The position numbers and the translations under genes are program-made. A DNA stretch of 60,072 bases from Chloroflexota bacterium (lineage in GTDB: Bacteria; Chloroflexota; Dormibacteria; CF-121). Below are positions 18,431-27,754 of this stretch, one piece after another. How positions within the stretch are numbered: position 1 is the stretch's first letter; each line of letters opens with the position of its first letter. The stretch spans positions 1-60,072 of the forward strand of contig VBIC01000111.1 of the NCBI GenBank assembly GCA_005881425.1, given 5' to 3'. The notes beneath the pieces are model-generated. The model had not been told where the DNA came from. It did no database searches and saw nothing but the letters and a program-made list of their open reading frames with translations.

Positions 18431-19092
18431 GCGCGGCAGCCGTCGAACAGGCCGCCGCGGTGAAGGTCGTGGACCAGAGCGGGCAGGAGACCGGCGAGGT
18501 CCGGCTCTCGCCGGAGATCTTCGGGGTGCCGGCCGATCCCGCCACCCTCCACCAGGCGGTGGTGCGGCAGCAGGCCAACTCCCGCCAGGGAACGCACGAG
18601 ACCAAGACCCGGGGTGAGGTCAGCGGCGGCGGCAAGAAGCCATGGCGCCAGAAGGGAACGGGCCGGGCCCGCCAGGGGAGCACCCGGGCGCCGCAGTGGC
18701 GACACGGCGGGATCGTCTTCGGGCCCCATCCCCACACCTACGAACAGAAGATGCCGCGCAAGCAGCGCCGCCTGGCGCTGCGGGCCGCGCTCAGCGACCG
18801 GGCGCGGGCCGGCGCGGTGCGGGTGGTGGAAGAGATCCGCCTGGAGGCGCCCCGGACCAAGGCGGTCGCCGCCATGTTCCAGGAACTGGCCGCCGCCCTC
18901 CCCGCGCTCCTGGTCCTGCCCGAGCACGACCTGATGCTGGAGAAGTCGAGCCGCAACCTGTCCGGGGTCAAGACCGTCCTGGTCGCCAACCTCAACCTGC
19001 AGGACGTGCTCTCCGCGGAGACGGTGGTCTTCACCCGAGCGGCGCTGACCCTCCTCGAGGGATGGCTCGGCCCGGCACAGGAGCAAGCGTGA
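18427..19092 (+). CDS. rplD: 50S ribosomal protein L4
   Basis: Exit-tunnel protein, 221 aa, starting at GTG 18427 within the rplC stop. The tunnel loop TKTRGEVSGGGKKPWRQKG, with GRARQGSTRAPQWRHGG, is complete and lacks obvious macrolide-resistance changes. L4 represses the S10 operon in E. coli; no such leader is recognisable here, because the block follows tuf directly. Confidence 0.96.
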   Translation: MSAAAVEQAAAVKVVDQSGQETGEVRLSPEIFGVPADPATLHQAVVRQQANSRQGTHETKTRGEVSGGGKKPWRQKGTGRARQGSTRAPQWRHGGIVFGPHPHTYEQKMPRKQRRLALRAALSDRARAGAVRVVEEIRLEAPRTKAVAAMFQELAAALPALLVLPEHDLMLEKSSRNLSGVKTVLVANLNLQDVLSAETVVFTRAALTLLEGWLGPAQEQA

Positions 19093-19379
19093 AGGAGCCC
19101 GTCCAGGTGGTCCAGCGACCCCTGATCAGTGAGAAGAGCTACGCCGCCATGGCGGAAGGCAAATACCTCTTCCGCGTACGGCGCGACGCCAACAAGACGG
19201 AGATCGCCCTGGCCATCGCCGAGGCCTTCAAGGTCGACGTGGTCAGCGTCAATACGATGCACGTGCGCGGCAAGGAACGCCGGCGCGGCCGCGTGCACGG
19301 ATTTCAGCCGGACTGGAAGAAGGCAGTCGTGACCCTGGCTCCGGGCCAGAAGATCGAGAACCTCTTCCAGGGGGTGTAA
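19089..19379 (+). CDS. rplW: 50S ribosomal protein L23
   Basis: A protein of the tunnel exit that docks SRP and trigger factor, 96 aa. The start is GTG 19089 in a 4-base overlap with the rplD stop. Conserved RPLISEKSYAAM and VDVVSVNTMHVRGKERRRGR are seen. The same frame is open upstream of the GTG but that part is a shadow of rplD. Confidence 0.95.
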   Translation: MKEPVQVVQRPLISEKSYAAMAEGKYLFRVRRDANKTEIALAIAEAFKVDVVSVNTMHVRGKERRRGRVHGFQPDWKKAVVTLAPGQKIENLFQGV

Positions 19380-19382
19380 GCC

Positions 19383-20231
19383 ATGCCCATCAGGAAGTAC
19401 AAGCCGACCTCGCCCGGGCGCCGCTTCATGTCGGTCAGCGGCTTCGACGAGGTCACGCCCGGCAAGCGTGCCGAGAAGGCGCTGCTCAAGGCGCTCAAGA
19501 CGAACTCGGGGCGCAACGCCCAGGGCAAGGTCACCGTCCGTCATCGCGGCGGCGGCCATCGCAAGCTGTACCGCGTCATCGACTTCAAGCGGGACAAGGT
19601 GGGAATCCCGGCCACCGTGACCGCCGTCGAGTACGATCCCAATCGCAGCGCGCGGATCGCGCTGCTGACCTACCGGGACGGGGAGAAGCGCTACATCCTG
19701 GCGCCGCTCGGGGTCACCGTAGGCGACCGGGTCTCGAGCGGACCCGAGGCGGAGATCCGGCCCGGCAATGCCCTGCCGCTGGCCAGCATCCCGGTCGGCA
19801 GCACCGTGCACAACCTGGAGCTGCACCCCGGCCGGGGCGGCCAGCTGGTGAGAACCGCGGGCATGTCGGCCCAGCTGATGGCCAAGGAAGGGACCTACGC
19901 CCAGGTCCGGATGCCCTCGGGTGAGGTCCGCCGGGTGGCGGTCGACTGCTACGCCACCATCGGCCAGGTGGGCAACGTCGAACACGAGAACGAGAACGTG
20001 GGCAAGGCGGGCAAGAGCCGCTGGCGCGGCAAGCGCCCGGCGGTGCGCGGCATGTCCATGAACCCGTTCGACCATCCACACGGTGGCGGCGAGGGCCGCT
20101 CCGGCGCCGGCGGGAATCCGCAGACTCCCTGGGGCAAGCCGGCGCTCGGCTACCGCACCCGCCGCAACAAGAAGACCCGCTTGATGATCGTTCGCCGCCG
20201 TCCAAAGAAGGGTAAGAGGTCCAAGGGTTAG
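19383..20231 (+). CDS. rplB: 50S ribosomal protein L2
   Basis: Core 50S protein near the peptidyl-transferase centre, 282 aa. The conserved C-terminal loop reads [14 protein letters not shown], including the histidine implicated in activity. It starts 3 bases after rplW and is intact and normal in length. Confidence 0.97.
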   Translation: MPIRKYKPTSPGRRFMSVSGFDEVTPGKRAEKALLKALKTNSGRNAQGKVTVRHRGGGHRKLYRVIDFKRDKVGIPATVTAVEYDPNRSARIALLTYRDGEKRYILAPLGVTVGDRVSSGPEAEIRPGNALPLASIPVGSTVHNLELHPGRGGQLVRTAGMSAQLMAKEGTYAQVRMPSGEVRRVAVDCYATIGQVGNVEHENENVGKAGKSRWRGKRPAVRGMSMNPFDHPHGGGEGRSGAGGNPQTPWGKPALGYRTRRNKKTRLMIVRRRPKKGKRSKG

Positions 20232-20234
20232 TCC

Positions 20235-20519
20235 ATGAGCCGCTCCACGAAGAAAGGCCCGTTCGTCCATCCGTCGCTGATGAAGAAGGTCATCTCCATG
20301 AACCAGCAGAAGGAGAAGAAGGTGATCAAGACCTGGTCGCGCGACTCCAGCGTGTTCCCGGAGATGGTGGGACATACGCTGGCCGTCCACGACGGCAAGA
20401 AGCACGTGCCCGTCTTCATCACCGAGAACATGGTCGGCCACCTGCTGGGTGAGTTCGCGCCCACCCGGCGCTTCCGGGCTCACGGGCATCACACCGAGAA
20501 GTCGACGACGTTGAAGTGA
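20235..20519 (+). CDS. rpsS: 30S ribosomal protein S19
   Basis: A 94-aa protein of the 30S head. [36 protein letters not shown] and [14 protein letters not shown] are all present. ATG 20235 follows the rplB stop by 3 bases. Confidence 0.97.
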   Translation: MSRSTKKGPFVHPSLMKKVISMNQQKEKKVIKTWSRDSSVFPEMVGHTLAVHDGKKHVPVFITENMVGHLLGEFAPTRRFRAHGHHTEKSTTLK

Positions 20520-20536
20520 GGAAGTAGAGAGAAGGT

Positions 20537-21154
20537 ATGGAAGTCCAGGCACAGGCTCGCTGGGTCCGATCGACGCCGCGCAAGGTCCGCTTCGTGGCGG
20601 ACACGCTGCGCGGGCTGCCGGTCGCGGAGGCGCTCGCGGCCTGTCAGTTCAATCCCCGTTCGGCCGCCCGCGACGTGGCCAAGGTGATCCGCTCGGCCCA
20701 GGCCAATGCCGAGCACAACTTCAACCTGGACAAGGACGACCTGGTGCTCAAGGAGCTTCGGGTAGAGGCCGGTCCCATCCTCAAGCGCGGGCAGCCGCGC
20801 GCCATGGGACGCCTGTTCAGCATCTTCAAGCGAACCAGCCACATCACGGTCGTGGTCGAGGACCGGCCCGGGGTCAGTCCCCGGCGGCGGCCCGTGTCGG
20901 GCCTGCCTCCGGCGCCGCAGGCGCCGAGCCGGGCGCCCGCCGCGCGTGGGACCGCCACCGGCCCGGCCGGCGCCGAGGCGGGCGCCGCGCCCGCGCCACC
21001 CGAGGCGCCTTCCAGCCGGCCGGCGGCCGAGGCCCAGGCCCAGGCCGAGGAGCCGGCTCCCGCAGCGCGGCCCACCCGAACCCGCCGTCCCAGGGCGAAG
21101 AGCGCTCCGGCGGACACTCCAGAGAAGGAAAAGAAGGAGAAGAAGAGCAAGTAA
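20537..21154 (+). CDS. rplV: 50S ribosomal protein L22 with long Ala/Pro-rich tail
   Basis: Tunnel-lining protein of 205 aa, nearly twice the family norm of about 110. Residues 1-112 are a standard L22 (STPRKVRFVADTLRG, NAEHN, RAMGRLFSIFKRTSHITVVVED). The remaining roughly 95 residues are low-complexity Ala/Pro/Arg ending in a Lys-rich patch. An SD-like AGAGAAGG precedes the ATG. The stop abuts the rpsC ATG with no gap. Confidence 0.95.
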   Translation: MEVQAQARWVRSTPRKVRFVADTLRGLPVAEALAACQFNPRSAARDVAKVIRSAQANAEHNFNLDKDDLVLKELRVEAGPILKRGQPRAMGRLFSIFKRTSHITVVVEDRPGVSPRRRPVSGLPPAPQAPSRAPAARGTATGPAGAEAGAAPAPPEAPSSRPAAEAQAQAEEPAPAARPTRTRRPRAKSAPADTPEKEKKEKKSK

Positions 21155-22171
21155 ATGGGACACAAGGTGCACCCCAACGGCTTTCGTCTGGGCGTCTACC
21201 GCAACTGGGAGGCCAAGTGGTTCGCGCCCGACAAGGAGTTCAAGGGCTTGCTCCTCGAGGACATCCGCCTGCGCCGCATGCTGGTCAACCGGCTGAAGAA
21301 CGCCGGCATCGCCCGGATCGAGACCGAGCGGTCCTCGAGCGCACTCACGATCACCCTCCACACCGCCAAGCCGGGCATCGTCATCGGCAAGGGTGGGACC
21401 AGCGTCGACGCCCTCCGGGACGAGCTGGAGAAGATGACCGGGAAGCGGGTCCGGGTCACGATCCAGGAGATCAAGAAGCCCGAGCTGAGCGCCCAGCTGG
21501 TGGCCGAGAGCGTGGCCGCCCAGCTCGAGAAGCGGATCGCCTTCCGCCGCGCCATCAAGCAGTCGCTGATGAAGACGATGCGGGCCGGCGCCCAGGGGGT
21601 GAAGATCCGGGTCAAGGGCCGCCTGGGCGGCTCGGAGATGGCCCGGGTGGAGTGGAACCGTGAAGGGCGCGTGCCCCTGCACACGCTCAAGGCCGACATC
21701 GACTTCGGTCAGACCGAGGCCAAGACCACCTTCGGCCGGATCGGGGTCAGCGCCTGGGTCTACAGCGGCGACTTCCCCACCCAGGCCCCGCCCAAGCCGC
21801 CCGCCGCAGTCGAGGAACCGGCCGCGAGCGAGGTGACGCTGGCGACGGCGCTCCCCGAGATTCCGCAGCCTGTGGCCCAGATGGCCCCGGCGATTGCTGA
21901 GGCGGCCGCCGCGCCCTCGCCGCCCGCTCCCACCGTGACCGCCGAGGAAAGCAAGGCCAAGCGCCCGAGCCGGGCCCGGGCCGCGGCGCGCCCCGCCGCT
22001 GCCGATACCGCCAGCGCCGAGGTGGGCGCGGCGCCGGCCGCCGCCGAGCCGGCTGCGGCTGCGCCCACGCGGGCGCGGGCGAAAGCAGCGCCCAAGACCC
22101 CCGCCGCCACCACCGACGGTGAGGCCAAGAAGCCAGCCGCACGGCGGACCACCCGCAAGAAGGAAGGCTGA
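21155..22171 (+). CDS. rpsC: 30S ribosomal protein S3 with long Ala/Pro-rich tail
   Basis: An mRNA-entry-site protein with a KH domain ([20 protein letters not shown]). The usual C-terminal domain ends near residue 210 ([11 protein letters not shown]). The protein is 338 aa, so about 125 residues form an Ala/Pro-rich tail ending in basic [11 protein letters not shown]. The tail type matches that of L22 and L16 next door. Confidence 0.95.
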   Translation: MGHKVHPNGFRLGVYRNWEAKWFAPDKEFKGLLLEDIRLRRMLVNRLKNAGIARIETERSSSALTITLHTAKPGIVIGKGGTSVDALRDELEKMTGKRVRVTIQEIKKPELSAQLVAESVAAQLEKRIAFRRAIKQSLMKTMRAGAQGVKIRVKGRLGGSEMARVEWNREGRVPLHTLKADIDFGQTEAKTTFGRIGVSAWVYSGDFPTQAPPKPPAAVEEPAASEVTLATALPEIPQPVAQMAPAIAEAAAAPSPPAPTVTAEESKAKRPSRARAAARPAAADTASAEVGAAPAAAEPAAAAPTRARAKAAPKTPAATTDGEAKKPAARRTTRKKEG

Positions 22172-22175
22172 GCCG

Positions 22176-22829
22176 ATGCTGCTCCCCGCCCGCGTCAAGT
22201 TCCGTAAAGTCCACCGCGGCCGCCGCAGCGGCGTCGCCACCCAGGGCAACGACCTGGCCTTCGGCGAGTTCGGGCTGCAGGCGATCGAGGAATGCTGGAT
22301 GACCAACCGCCAGATCGAGGCGGCGCGGCGGGTCATGACCCGCTACGTCCGCCGCGGAGGGCAGGTCTTCATCCGGATCTTCCCGGACAAGTCCTACACC
22401 AAGAAGCCGGCCGAGACCCGGATGGGCAGCGGCAAGGGAGCGCCCGAGGGCTGGGTCGCGGTGATCAAGCCCGGGCGGATCCTCTTCGAGATGGGCGGGG
22501 TGACGCCTGAGATGGCCAAGCGGGCCTTCCAGCTGGCCGCCTACAAGCTCCCGATCAGGACCCGCACGGTCGGGATCAAGTCGGGGGTCAAGGCCGCCGC
22601 TGACGTCAAGATCAAGGGCGCCGCGGCAGCCGGCGAAGCGGGTGCCCTACCGGGCGCCCTGCCCCTGGGCGCTCCCGCGGCTGCGGCACCTGCCGCCGCC
22701 CCGGCCCGGGGTCTCAAGGCCGCGCCCGGAGCGGCTCCCGCGGCGGTCAAGGCCGCTCCCGGAGCGGCGCCCGCCGCTGCCAAGGCTCCGGCCGCCGCGG
22801 CCAGGCCGGCGGGAAAGGGGAAGAAATGA
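22176..22829 (+). CDS. rplP: 50S ribosomal protein L16 with Ala-rich tail
   Basis: A-site-finger protein, 217 aa. The start is ATG 22176 ([16 protein letters not shown]), not the longer open frame. The canonical body has [21 protein letters not shown] and ends near residue 140. The extra roughly 75 residues are Ala/Pro/Gly repeats with spaced lysines ([20 protein letters not shown]). The stop overlaps the rpmC start by 4 bases. Confidence 0.95.
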   Translation: MLLPARVKFRKVHRGRRSGVATQGNDLAFGEFGLQAIEECWMTNRQIEAARRVMTRYVRRGGQVFIRIFPDKSYTKKPAETRMGSGKGAPEGWVAVIKPGRILFEMGGVTPEMAKRAFQLAAYKLPIRTRTVGIKSGVKAAADVKIKGAAAAGEAGALPGALPLGAPAAAAPAAAPARGLKAAPGAAPAAVKAAPGAAPAAAKAPAAAARPAGKGKK

Positions 22830-23176
22830 TCAAGGCCAAGGAACTCCACGCCATGACCATGCCCGATCTGCTCAAGCAGCTCAAGAGCTCCCGCCAGGAG
22901 CTATTCAACCTGCGCTTCCAGATGGCGACGGGTCAGCTGGCCAACCACCGGCAGATCCGGAGCGTCCGCCGGGCGCTGGCCCAGATCCTGACCGAGATGC
23001 ACGAGAAGGAGGAGCAGGGCCCGCAGGCCGAGGCGCCCGCCGCTCCCGAGCCGGCCAGCCCGCGCCGTCGCACCCGGGCGGCCGCCACCGCGGTGGCCGA
23101 GCCCGAGCCCGAGGCTGAGGCTGAGGTCAAGCCGAGGCGGGCTCCCCGGCGTACGAAAAAGGAGCCCGCGGAGTGA
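22826..23176 (+). CDS. rpmC: 50S ribosomal protein L29 with C-terminal extension
   Basis: A tunnel-exit helical hairpin. The L29 core is residues 1-66 ([34 protein letters not shown]). The 116-aa product carries about 50 extra residues rich in Glu, Ala and Arg, ending in [13 protein letters not shown]. It starts at ATG 22826 inside the rplP stop and ends in an overlap with rpsQ. Confidence 0.93.
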   Translation: MIKAKELHAMTMPDLLKQLKSSRQELFNLRFQMATGQLANHRQIRSVRRALAQILTEMHEKEEQGPQAEAPAAPEPASPRRRTRAAATAVAEPEPEAEAEVKPRRAPRRTKKEPAE

Positions 23177-23430
23177 TGGAACGAGGCATGCGCAAGATGC
23201 GGGTGGGGACGGTCGTGAGCGATCGCATGGACAAGACCGTGATCGTCCGCGTCCAGACCCTCAAGCAGCACTCTCGCTACAAGAAGGTCATCCGGCAGGC
23301 CACCAAGTTCAAGGCCCACGACGAGCAGAACCAGTGCAAGGTCGGCGACAGGGTTCGGATCGTGGAGACGCGCCCCCTGTCTCACGACAAGCGCTTCCGG
23401 GTGGTCGAGATCGTGGAGAAGGCGAAATAG
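23173..23430 (+). CDS. rpsQ: 30S ribosomal protein S17
   Basis: Primary 16S binder, 85 aa. The start is GTG 23173 or the next codon, ATG 23176. [20 protein letters not shown] and [25 protein letters not shown] are typical. The stop abuts rplN. Confidence 0.96.
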   Translation: MMERGMRKMRVGTVVSDRMDKTVIVRVQTLKQHSRYKKVIRQATKFKAHDEQNQCKVGDRVRIVETRPLSHDKRFRVVEIVEKAK

Positions 23431-23799
23431 GTGGTCCAGCAGGAGACTCGCCTGAAGGTGGCGGACAATACCGGGGCCCGGGAGATCCTGTGCATCCGGG
23501 TCATGGGCGGGCATTACCGCAAGTACGCCTCCATCGGCGACGTCATCACGGCGGCCGTCACCGTGGCCACCCCCGGCGGGCAGGTCAAGAAGAGCGAGGT
23601 GGTCAAAGCGGTGGTCGTCCGCACCTCGCGCGAGTTCCGGCGGCCCGACGGCTCCACGATCCGCTTCGACGAGAACGCCGCGGTGCTTTTAGGTCCCCAG
23701 AACAACCCGCGCGGCACCCGCATCTTCGGCCCGGTCGCCCGCGAGCTTCGCGACAAGAACTTCATGAAGATCGTTTCCCTGGCTCCGGAGGTTCTCTGA
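23431..23799 (+). CDS. rplN: 50S ribosomal protein L14
   Basis: Subunit-bridge protein, 122 aa, GTG start at 23431 directly after the rpsQ stop. [31 protein letters not shown] and the C-terminal [19 protein letters not shown] are intact. Confidence 0.97.
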   Translation: MVQQETRLKVADNTGAREILCIRVMGGHYRKYASIGDVITAAVTVATPGGQVKKSEVVKAVVVRTSREFRRPDGSTIRFDENAAVLLGPQNNPRGTRIFGPVARELRDKNFMKIVSLAPEVL

Positions 23800-23800
23800 A

Positions 23801-24160
23801 ATGCCTACCCAGCATCTCGACATCCATCGCGACGACACGGTCCAGGTCATGACCGGGAAGGACCGCGGCAAGCGCGGGGTGGTGGTCCGTACCGTGCCCG
23901 CCCAGGGCAAGATCGTGGTCAAGGGTGTCAACGTGCTCAAGCGCCACGAGAAGGCCGGGGCGCAGAAGGGATCGACCCAGCTGCGCCAGGGCGGGATCGT
24001 GGACTTCGAGGCGCCCCTCTCCTACAGCAACGTGATGCTCGTCTGCAGCAAGTGCGATCGGCCCACACGGATCCGCAAGACCGTGCTCGCCGGCGGGCAC
24101 AAGGCTATCGTCTGTGTCAGGTGCGGCGAGGTCTACGAGCGAGTGAAGGCCAAGGTATGA
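23801..24160 (+). CDS. rplX: 50S ribosomal protein L24
   Basis: 50S assembly initiator, 119 aa. The KOW motif [20 protein letters not shown] is seen, and a C-terminal zinc-ribbon-like part ([11 protein letters not shown], then [11 protein letters not shown]). The ATGA overlaps rplE. Confidence 0.95.
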   Translation: MPTQHLDIHRDDTVQVMTGKDRGKRGVVVRTVPAQGKIVVKGVNVLKRHEKAGAQKGSTQLRQGGIVDFEAPLSYSNVMLVCSKCDRPTRIRKTVLAGGHKAIVCVRCGEVYERVKAKV

Positions 24161-24726
24161 GTGTTACCGCCGCACCGAAGACCGTCGAGCTGCGCCTGCG
24201 CGACCGCTACCAGAGCAAGATCGCGCCCAGGCTTATCCAGCGCTTTGCCTACACCAACCCGATGCAGGTCCCGCGCCTGGAGAAGGTGGTGATCAACATC
24301 GGCCTGGGGGAGACGATCCAGAACCCGAAGGCGCTCGACGCCGCGCTGGCCGACCTGAAGAAGATCACCGGCCAGCAGCCGGTGGTCCAGAAGTCGCGCA
24401 AGGCGATCGCCAACTTCAAGCTGCGGGCCGGCCTTCCCATCGGGTTGAAGGTCACCCTCAGGGCGGCCCGGATGTACCAGTTCGTCGACAAGCTCATCTC
24501 GGTGGCGCTGCCCCGGATCCGCGACTTCCGGGGAATCTCGCCGAGCGGCTTCGACGGACGCGGCAACTACACGCTCGGGCTGCGCGAACAGCTCGTGTTC
24601 CCGGAGATCGACTACGACAAGATCGACAAGTTGCGGGGGCTCGAGGTGACCTTCGTGACCACCGCCCGCACCGACGACGAGGCGCGGGCGCTGCTCACGG
24701 AGCTCGGGTTTCCCTTCAGGAAGTGA
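24157..24726 (+). CDS. rplE: 50S ribosomal protein L5
   Basis: 5S rRNA and P-site tRNA contact protein, 189 aa from ATG 24157; the longer open frame is a shadow of rpl[36 protein letters not shown] and [20 protein letters not shown] are conserved and complete. Confidence 0.96.
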   Translation: MSVTAAPKTVELRLRDRYQSKIAPRLIQRFAYTNPMQVPRLEKVVINIGLGETIQNPKALDAALADLKKITGQQPVVQKSRKAIANFKLRAGLPIGLKVTLRAARMYQFVDKLISVALPRIRDFRGISPSGFDGRGNYTLGLREQLVFPEIDYDKIDKLRGLEVTFVTTARTDDEARALLTELGFPFRK

Positions 24727-24744
24727 GAGAGGCTGAGGTGATTC

Positions 24745-24927
24745 GTGGCTAAGAAATCGACGGTTTCGCGCGGACTGCGGCGCGCACGGCCCGTGCAGCG
24801 GCATAACCGCTGCAACCTGTGCGGTCGGCCGCGCGCCTACATTCGGAAGTTCGGCATCTGCCGGATCTGTTTTCGTTCGCTGGCGTCCCAGGGCCAGGTC
24901 CCGGGCGTCAAGAAGGCTTCCTGGTGA
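24745..24927 (+). CDS. rpsN: 30S ribosomal protein S14, type Z (zinc form)
   Basis: The short 60-aa zinc form of S14, GTG start at 24745. The zinc ribbon is [20 protein letters not shown] (two CxxC pairs). This form is typical of Gram-positive and related phyla rather than Proteobacteria, and needs zinc. Confidence 0.95.
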   Translation: MAKKSTVSRGLRRARPVQRHNRCNLCGRPRAYIRKFGICRICFRSLASQGQVPGVKKASW

Positions 24928-24937
24928 GGGTGGAGAG

Positions 24938-25333
24938 ATGAGTACCGACACCATCGCGGACATGCTGACTCGTATCCGGAACGCGAACGCCGCCGGACAT
25001 CCCCGGGTGGCGCTGCCGGCCTCCCGCTTCGGCGTGGAGATCGCCCGCGTCCTCAAGGAGGAGGGCTATATCGCCTCCTACGACGTCCAGGGCGACGATC
25101 AGGAGCAGAAGCTGGACATCCTGTTCAAGCCCAAAAGCGGGCGTGGCCGCGCCCTGGTCGGGGTACGGCGGATCAGCAAGCCCGGTCTCCGCGTCTACGC
25201 CCGCAAGACCGAAATCCCTCGCGTGCTCGGCGGCCTGGGCATCGTCATCCTTTCCACGTCCAGGGGCGTGATGTCCGGTCAGAAGGCCAACAAGGCCGGC
25301 CTCGGCGGCGAGGTGGTCTGCTACGTTTGGTGA
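24938..25333 (+). CDS. rpsH: 30S ribosomal protein S8
   Basis: 16S rRNA binder, 131 aa. TIADMLTRIRNANAAGH at the N-terminus and LSTSRGVMSGQKANKAGLGGEVVCYVW at the end are the family hallmarks. S8 represses the spc operon in E. coli; no such site was identified here. GTGGAGAG precedes the ATG. Confidence 0.96.
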   Translation: MSTDTIADMLTRIRNANAAGHPRVALPASRFGVEIARVLKEEGYIASYDVQGDDQEQKLDILFKPKSGRGRALVGVRRISKPGLRVYARKTEIPRVLGGLGIVILSTSRGVMSGQKANKAGLGGEVVCYVW

Positions 25334-25348
25334 TCCCAGGAGCATGAG

Positions 25349-25906
25349 ATGAGCCGGATTGGAAAGCTTCCCGTCAAGATCCCGAGCGGCGTCCAGGTGG
25401 ACGTCCGCGACCACACGGTCACGGCCAGGGGCGCCAAGGGGGAGCTGACCCGCACCCTGCACGCCGAGATGCGGCTCGAGGTCCAGGACGGGGCCGTCCT
25501 CGTCGCCCGGCCCAGCGACTCCAAGCTGCACAAGTCGCTGCACGGGCTGACCCGGACCCTGGTCTCGAACATGATCGAAGGCGTGAGCAAGGGCTACGAC
25601 AAGCAGCTCGAGCTGGTCGGCGTCGGCTACCGCGCTAGCCGCCAGGGCGAGGCGGTGGTGCTCACCGTCGGCTACTCCCACCCGGTCCGCTATCCGGTGC
25701 CGGCAGGGATCACGATCGAGGTCCCGGAGCCGACCAAGATCCTGGTCCGCGGCGCCGACAAGGAGCTGGTGGGCCAGGTCGCGGCCGAGCTGCGTAAGGT
25801 CCGCCCGCCCGAGCCCTACAAGGGCAAGGGCATCCTCTATAAGGGGGAGCGCATCCGGCGCAAGGCGGGCAAGACCGGCAAGACCACCGGCACGGGGGCC
25901 AAGTAG
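25349..25906 (+). CDS. rplF: 50S ribosomal protein L6
   Basis: Protein at the base of the factor-binding stalk, 185 aa. [41 protein letters not shown] and [21 protein letters not shown] are conserved. Ends three bases before rplR. Confidence 0.97.
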   Translation: MSRIGKLPVKIPSGVQVDVRDHTVTARGAKGELTRTLHAEMRLEVQDGAVLVARPSDSKLHKSLHGLTRTLVSNMIEGVSKGYDKQLELVGVGYRASRQGEAVVLTVGYSHPVRYPVPAGITIEVPEPTKILVRGADKELVGQVAAELRKVRPPEPYKGKGILYKGERIRRKAGKTGKTTGTGAK

Positions 25907-25909
25907 GAG

Positions 25910-26278
25910 ATGAACAGGCAAACCGATCGCCGCGCGGCCCGGATCAAGCGCCACGTTCGCGTGCGGACCAAGCTCCGCGGCGCCGGCGGGCGTCCCCGGC
26001 TGAGCGTCTTCCGCAGTCTGCACCACGTCTACGCCCAGGTGATCGACGACGTACGGGGGCGGACGCTGGCGGCGGCTTCTACCGTCGAGCCGGACCTGCG
26101 CAAGGGGCTCGGGTCGACCTCCGGCGCGGCCGCTGCGGCCGCGGTGGGCAAGAGCATCGCGGAGCGGGCGCTGGGGAAGGGCGTCGAGGTGGTCGTCTTC
26201 GACCGCGGCGGCTTCCCCTATCACGGCCGGATCAAGGCGGTCGCCGAGGCGGCCCGTGCCGCCGGCTTGAAATTCTGA
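25910..26278 (+). CDS. rplR: 50S ribosomal protein L18
   Basis: 5S rRNA binder, 122 aa. [35 protein letters not shown] and [20 protein letters not shown] fit the family. AGGAG lies just before ATG 25910. Confidence 0.96.
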   Translation: MNRQTDRRAARIKRHVRVRTKLRGAGGRPRLSVFRSLHHVYAQVIDDVRGRTLAAASTVEPDLRKGLGSTSGAAAAAAVGKSIAERALGKGVEVVVFDRGGFPYHGRIKAVAEAARAAGLKF

Positions 26279-26294
26279 GGAGCGAGCAAGAGGA

Positions 26295-26855
26295 ATGAGT
26301 TATCAGTACGGTAGAGACCAGCGGTCGGAGTTCACCGAGAAGGTCGTGCACCTGAACCGCGTGGCCAAGGTGGTGAAGGGCGGCCGGCGCTTCTCCTTCA
26401 GCGCCCTGGTGGTCGTGGGCGATCAGAACGGCCGGGTCGGCGCCGGCCTGGGCAAGGCGGGCGAGGTGCCCGAGGCGATCCGCAAGGCGGTGGACTCGGC
26501 CAAGAAGCACCTGGTGACGGTGCCCATGGTGGGAACCACGATCCCGCACGAGGTCCGCCTCAAGCACGGCGCCGCCAAGATCCTGCTCAAGCCGGCGGCG
26601 CCAGGGACCGGGATCCGCTCCGGCGGGGCCATGCGCGCCGTGGTCGAGCTCTCCGGGATCAAGGACATGATCACCAAGTCGCTCGGGACCAACAATCCGG
26701 TCAATACGGTGCGGGCCACCCTGGCGGCCCTGCAGTCGCTGCAGACGGCGGAGACGGTCGGGGCTGCCCGGGGCCGCCCGCCCTACGAGCTGCAGCCCTA
26801 CGCGCGCAAGCCGGAGCCGCCGGCGCCCGCCGCCCCGACGGAGGCGGCGTCCTGA
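26295..26855 (+). CDS. rpsE: 30S ribosomal protein S5
   Basis: Decoding-fidelity protein, 186 aa. [40 protein letters not shown] and [16 protein letters not shown] are complete. A short Pro/Ala-rich end ([14 protein letters not shown]) is a mild version of the tails seen on L22, S3 and L16. Confidence 0.96.
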   Translation: MSYQYGRDQRSEFTEKVVHLNRVAKVVKGGRRFSFSALVVVGDQNGRVGAGLGKAGEVPEAIRKAVDSAKKHLVTVPMVGTTIPHEVRLKHGAAKILLKPAAPGTGIRSGGAMRAVVELSGIKDMITKSLGTNNPVNTVRATLAALQSLQTAETVGAARGRPPYELQPYARKPEPPAPAAPTEAAS

Positions 26856-26857
26856 CC

Positions 26858-27040
26858 GTGGCCAGCCTGCGCATCACCTACGTGCGGAGCGCGATCGGGC
26901 AGAAGCCCGACCAGAAGGCGACCATCCGCGCCCTCGGCCTGCGTCGTCTCAACCAGACCATCGAGCACCAGGACAGCCCCCAGCTGCGCGGGATGGTCCA
27001 CAAGGTCCGCCACCTGGTGGCGGTGGCGGAGGTGAGATGA
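26858..27040 (+). CDS. rpmD: 50S ribosomal protein L30
   Basis: A 60-aa protein with GTG start at 26858: (M)[33 protein letters not shown]. Ends in a 4-base ATGA overlap with rplO. Confidence 0.95.
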   Translation: MASLRITYVRSAIGQKPDQKATIRALGLRRLNQTIEHQDSPQLRGMVHKVRHLVAVAEVR

Positions 27041-27751
27041 AGCTCCACGAGCTGCGTCCGGCTGAGGGAGCCCGCAAGGCCCGCAAGCGGATCGGCCGCG
27101 GCCTGGGGTCGGGGCACGGCAAGACCGCCGGCCGGGGGACCAAGGGCCAGGGCGCCCGGACCTCGTTCAACATCCCGCGCAACTTCGAGGGCGGCCAGAC
27201 CAAGCTACAACAAGTGGAGGAAGGTCCACGCGGTGATCAACCTGACCCGTCTCAACCGGTTCGAGGAGGGGACCGAGGTCACGCCCGAGCGCCTGCTCCA
27301 GACCGGCCTGATCAAGGACGTGGGCGCGGGCGTCAAGGTCCTGGGCGCGGGTGAGCTCACCCGCCGCCTGACCGTGCACGCGCACCGGGTCTCACAGGAA
27401 GCCCGCAAGAAGATCGAGGCCGCCGGCGGGACGGTATCCATCATCCCGGTGCCGGCCCCGATCCGGGCCAAGACCAAGCGCATCCACGGCCAGCCGCGGG
27501 CGGCCGCGGTGGCCCGCGCCGCCAAGAACGCCCAGGCCGCCGAGGAACCCGCCGCGACCTCGGGCAAGAAGCAGAAGGCCGCGGCCCGGGCGGCGGAATC
27601 CGAGACCCGGCCGGCCCGGGCGGCAGGAACCGCCGGGAGCCCGCAGGCGCCGAAAGCACCGAAAGCGCCGAAAGCGCCGAAAGCTCCGAAGGCCGCCAGG
27701 CAGCCGGAGGAGTCGAACCCCGAGGCCTCGAAGGAGCCGGAGGCTAGCTGA
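27037..27751 (+). CDS. rplO: 50S ribosomal protein L15, frame broken by an internal deletion; long tail
   Basis: L15 of the 50S core. The first frame gives [22 protein letters not shown]...FEGGQTK to 27204. The second frame resumes at 27206 as [19 protein letters not shown] and runs to 27751. Family members have a segment of the type PLxRRLPKLRGF at this junction, and it is absent. About 12-13 residues, a number of bases not divisible by three, have been lost and the frame has shifted. After the L15 body comes a tail of about 90 residues with five tandem Lys-Ala-Pro units (27647-27691). A broken L15 in a working spc operon suggests an assembly fault. Confidence 0.9.
27647..27691 (+). repeat. 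five 9-base tandem repeats in the rplO tail
   Basis: Five units of the form GCN-CCG-AAR in frame, encoding Ala-Pro-Lys each time, with only third-base changes. Such a repeat can vary in copy number by slippage without breaking the frame. Confidence 0.85.
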
Positions 27752-27754
27752 CCC

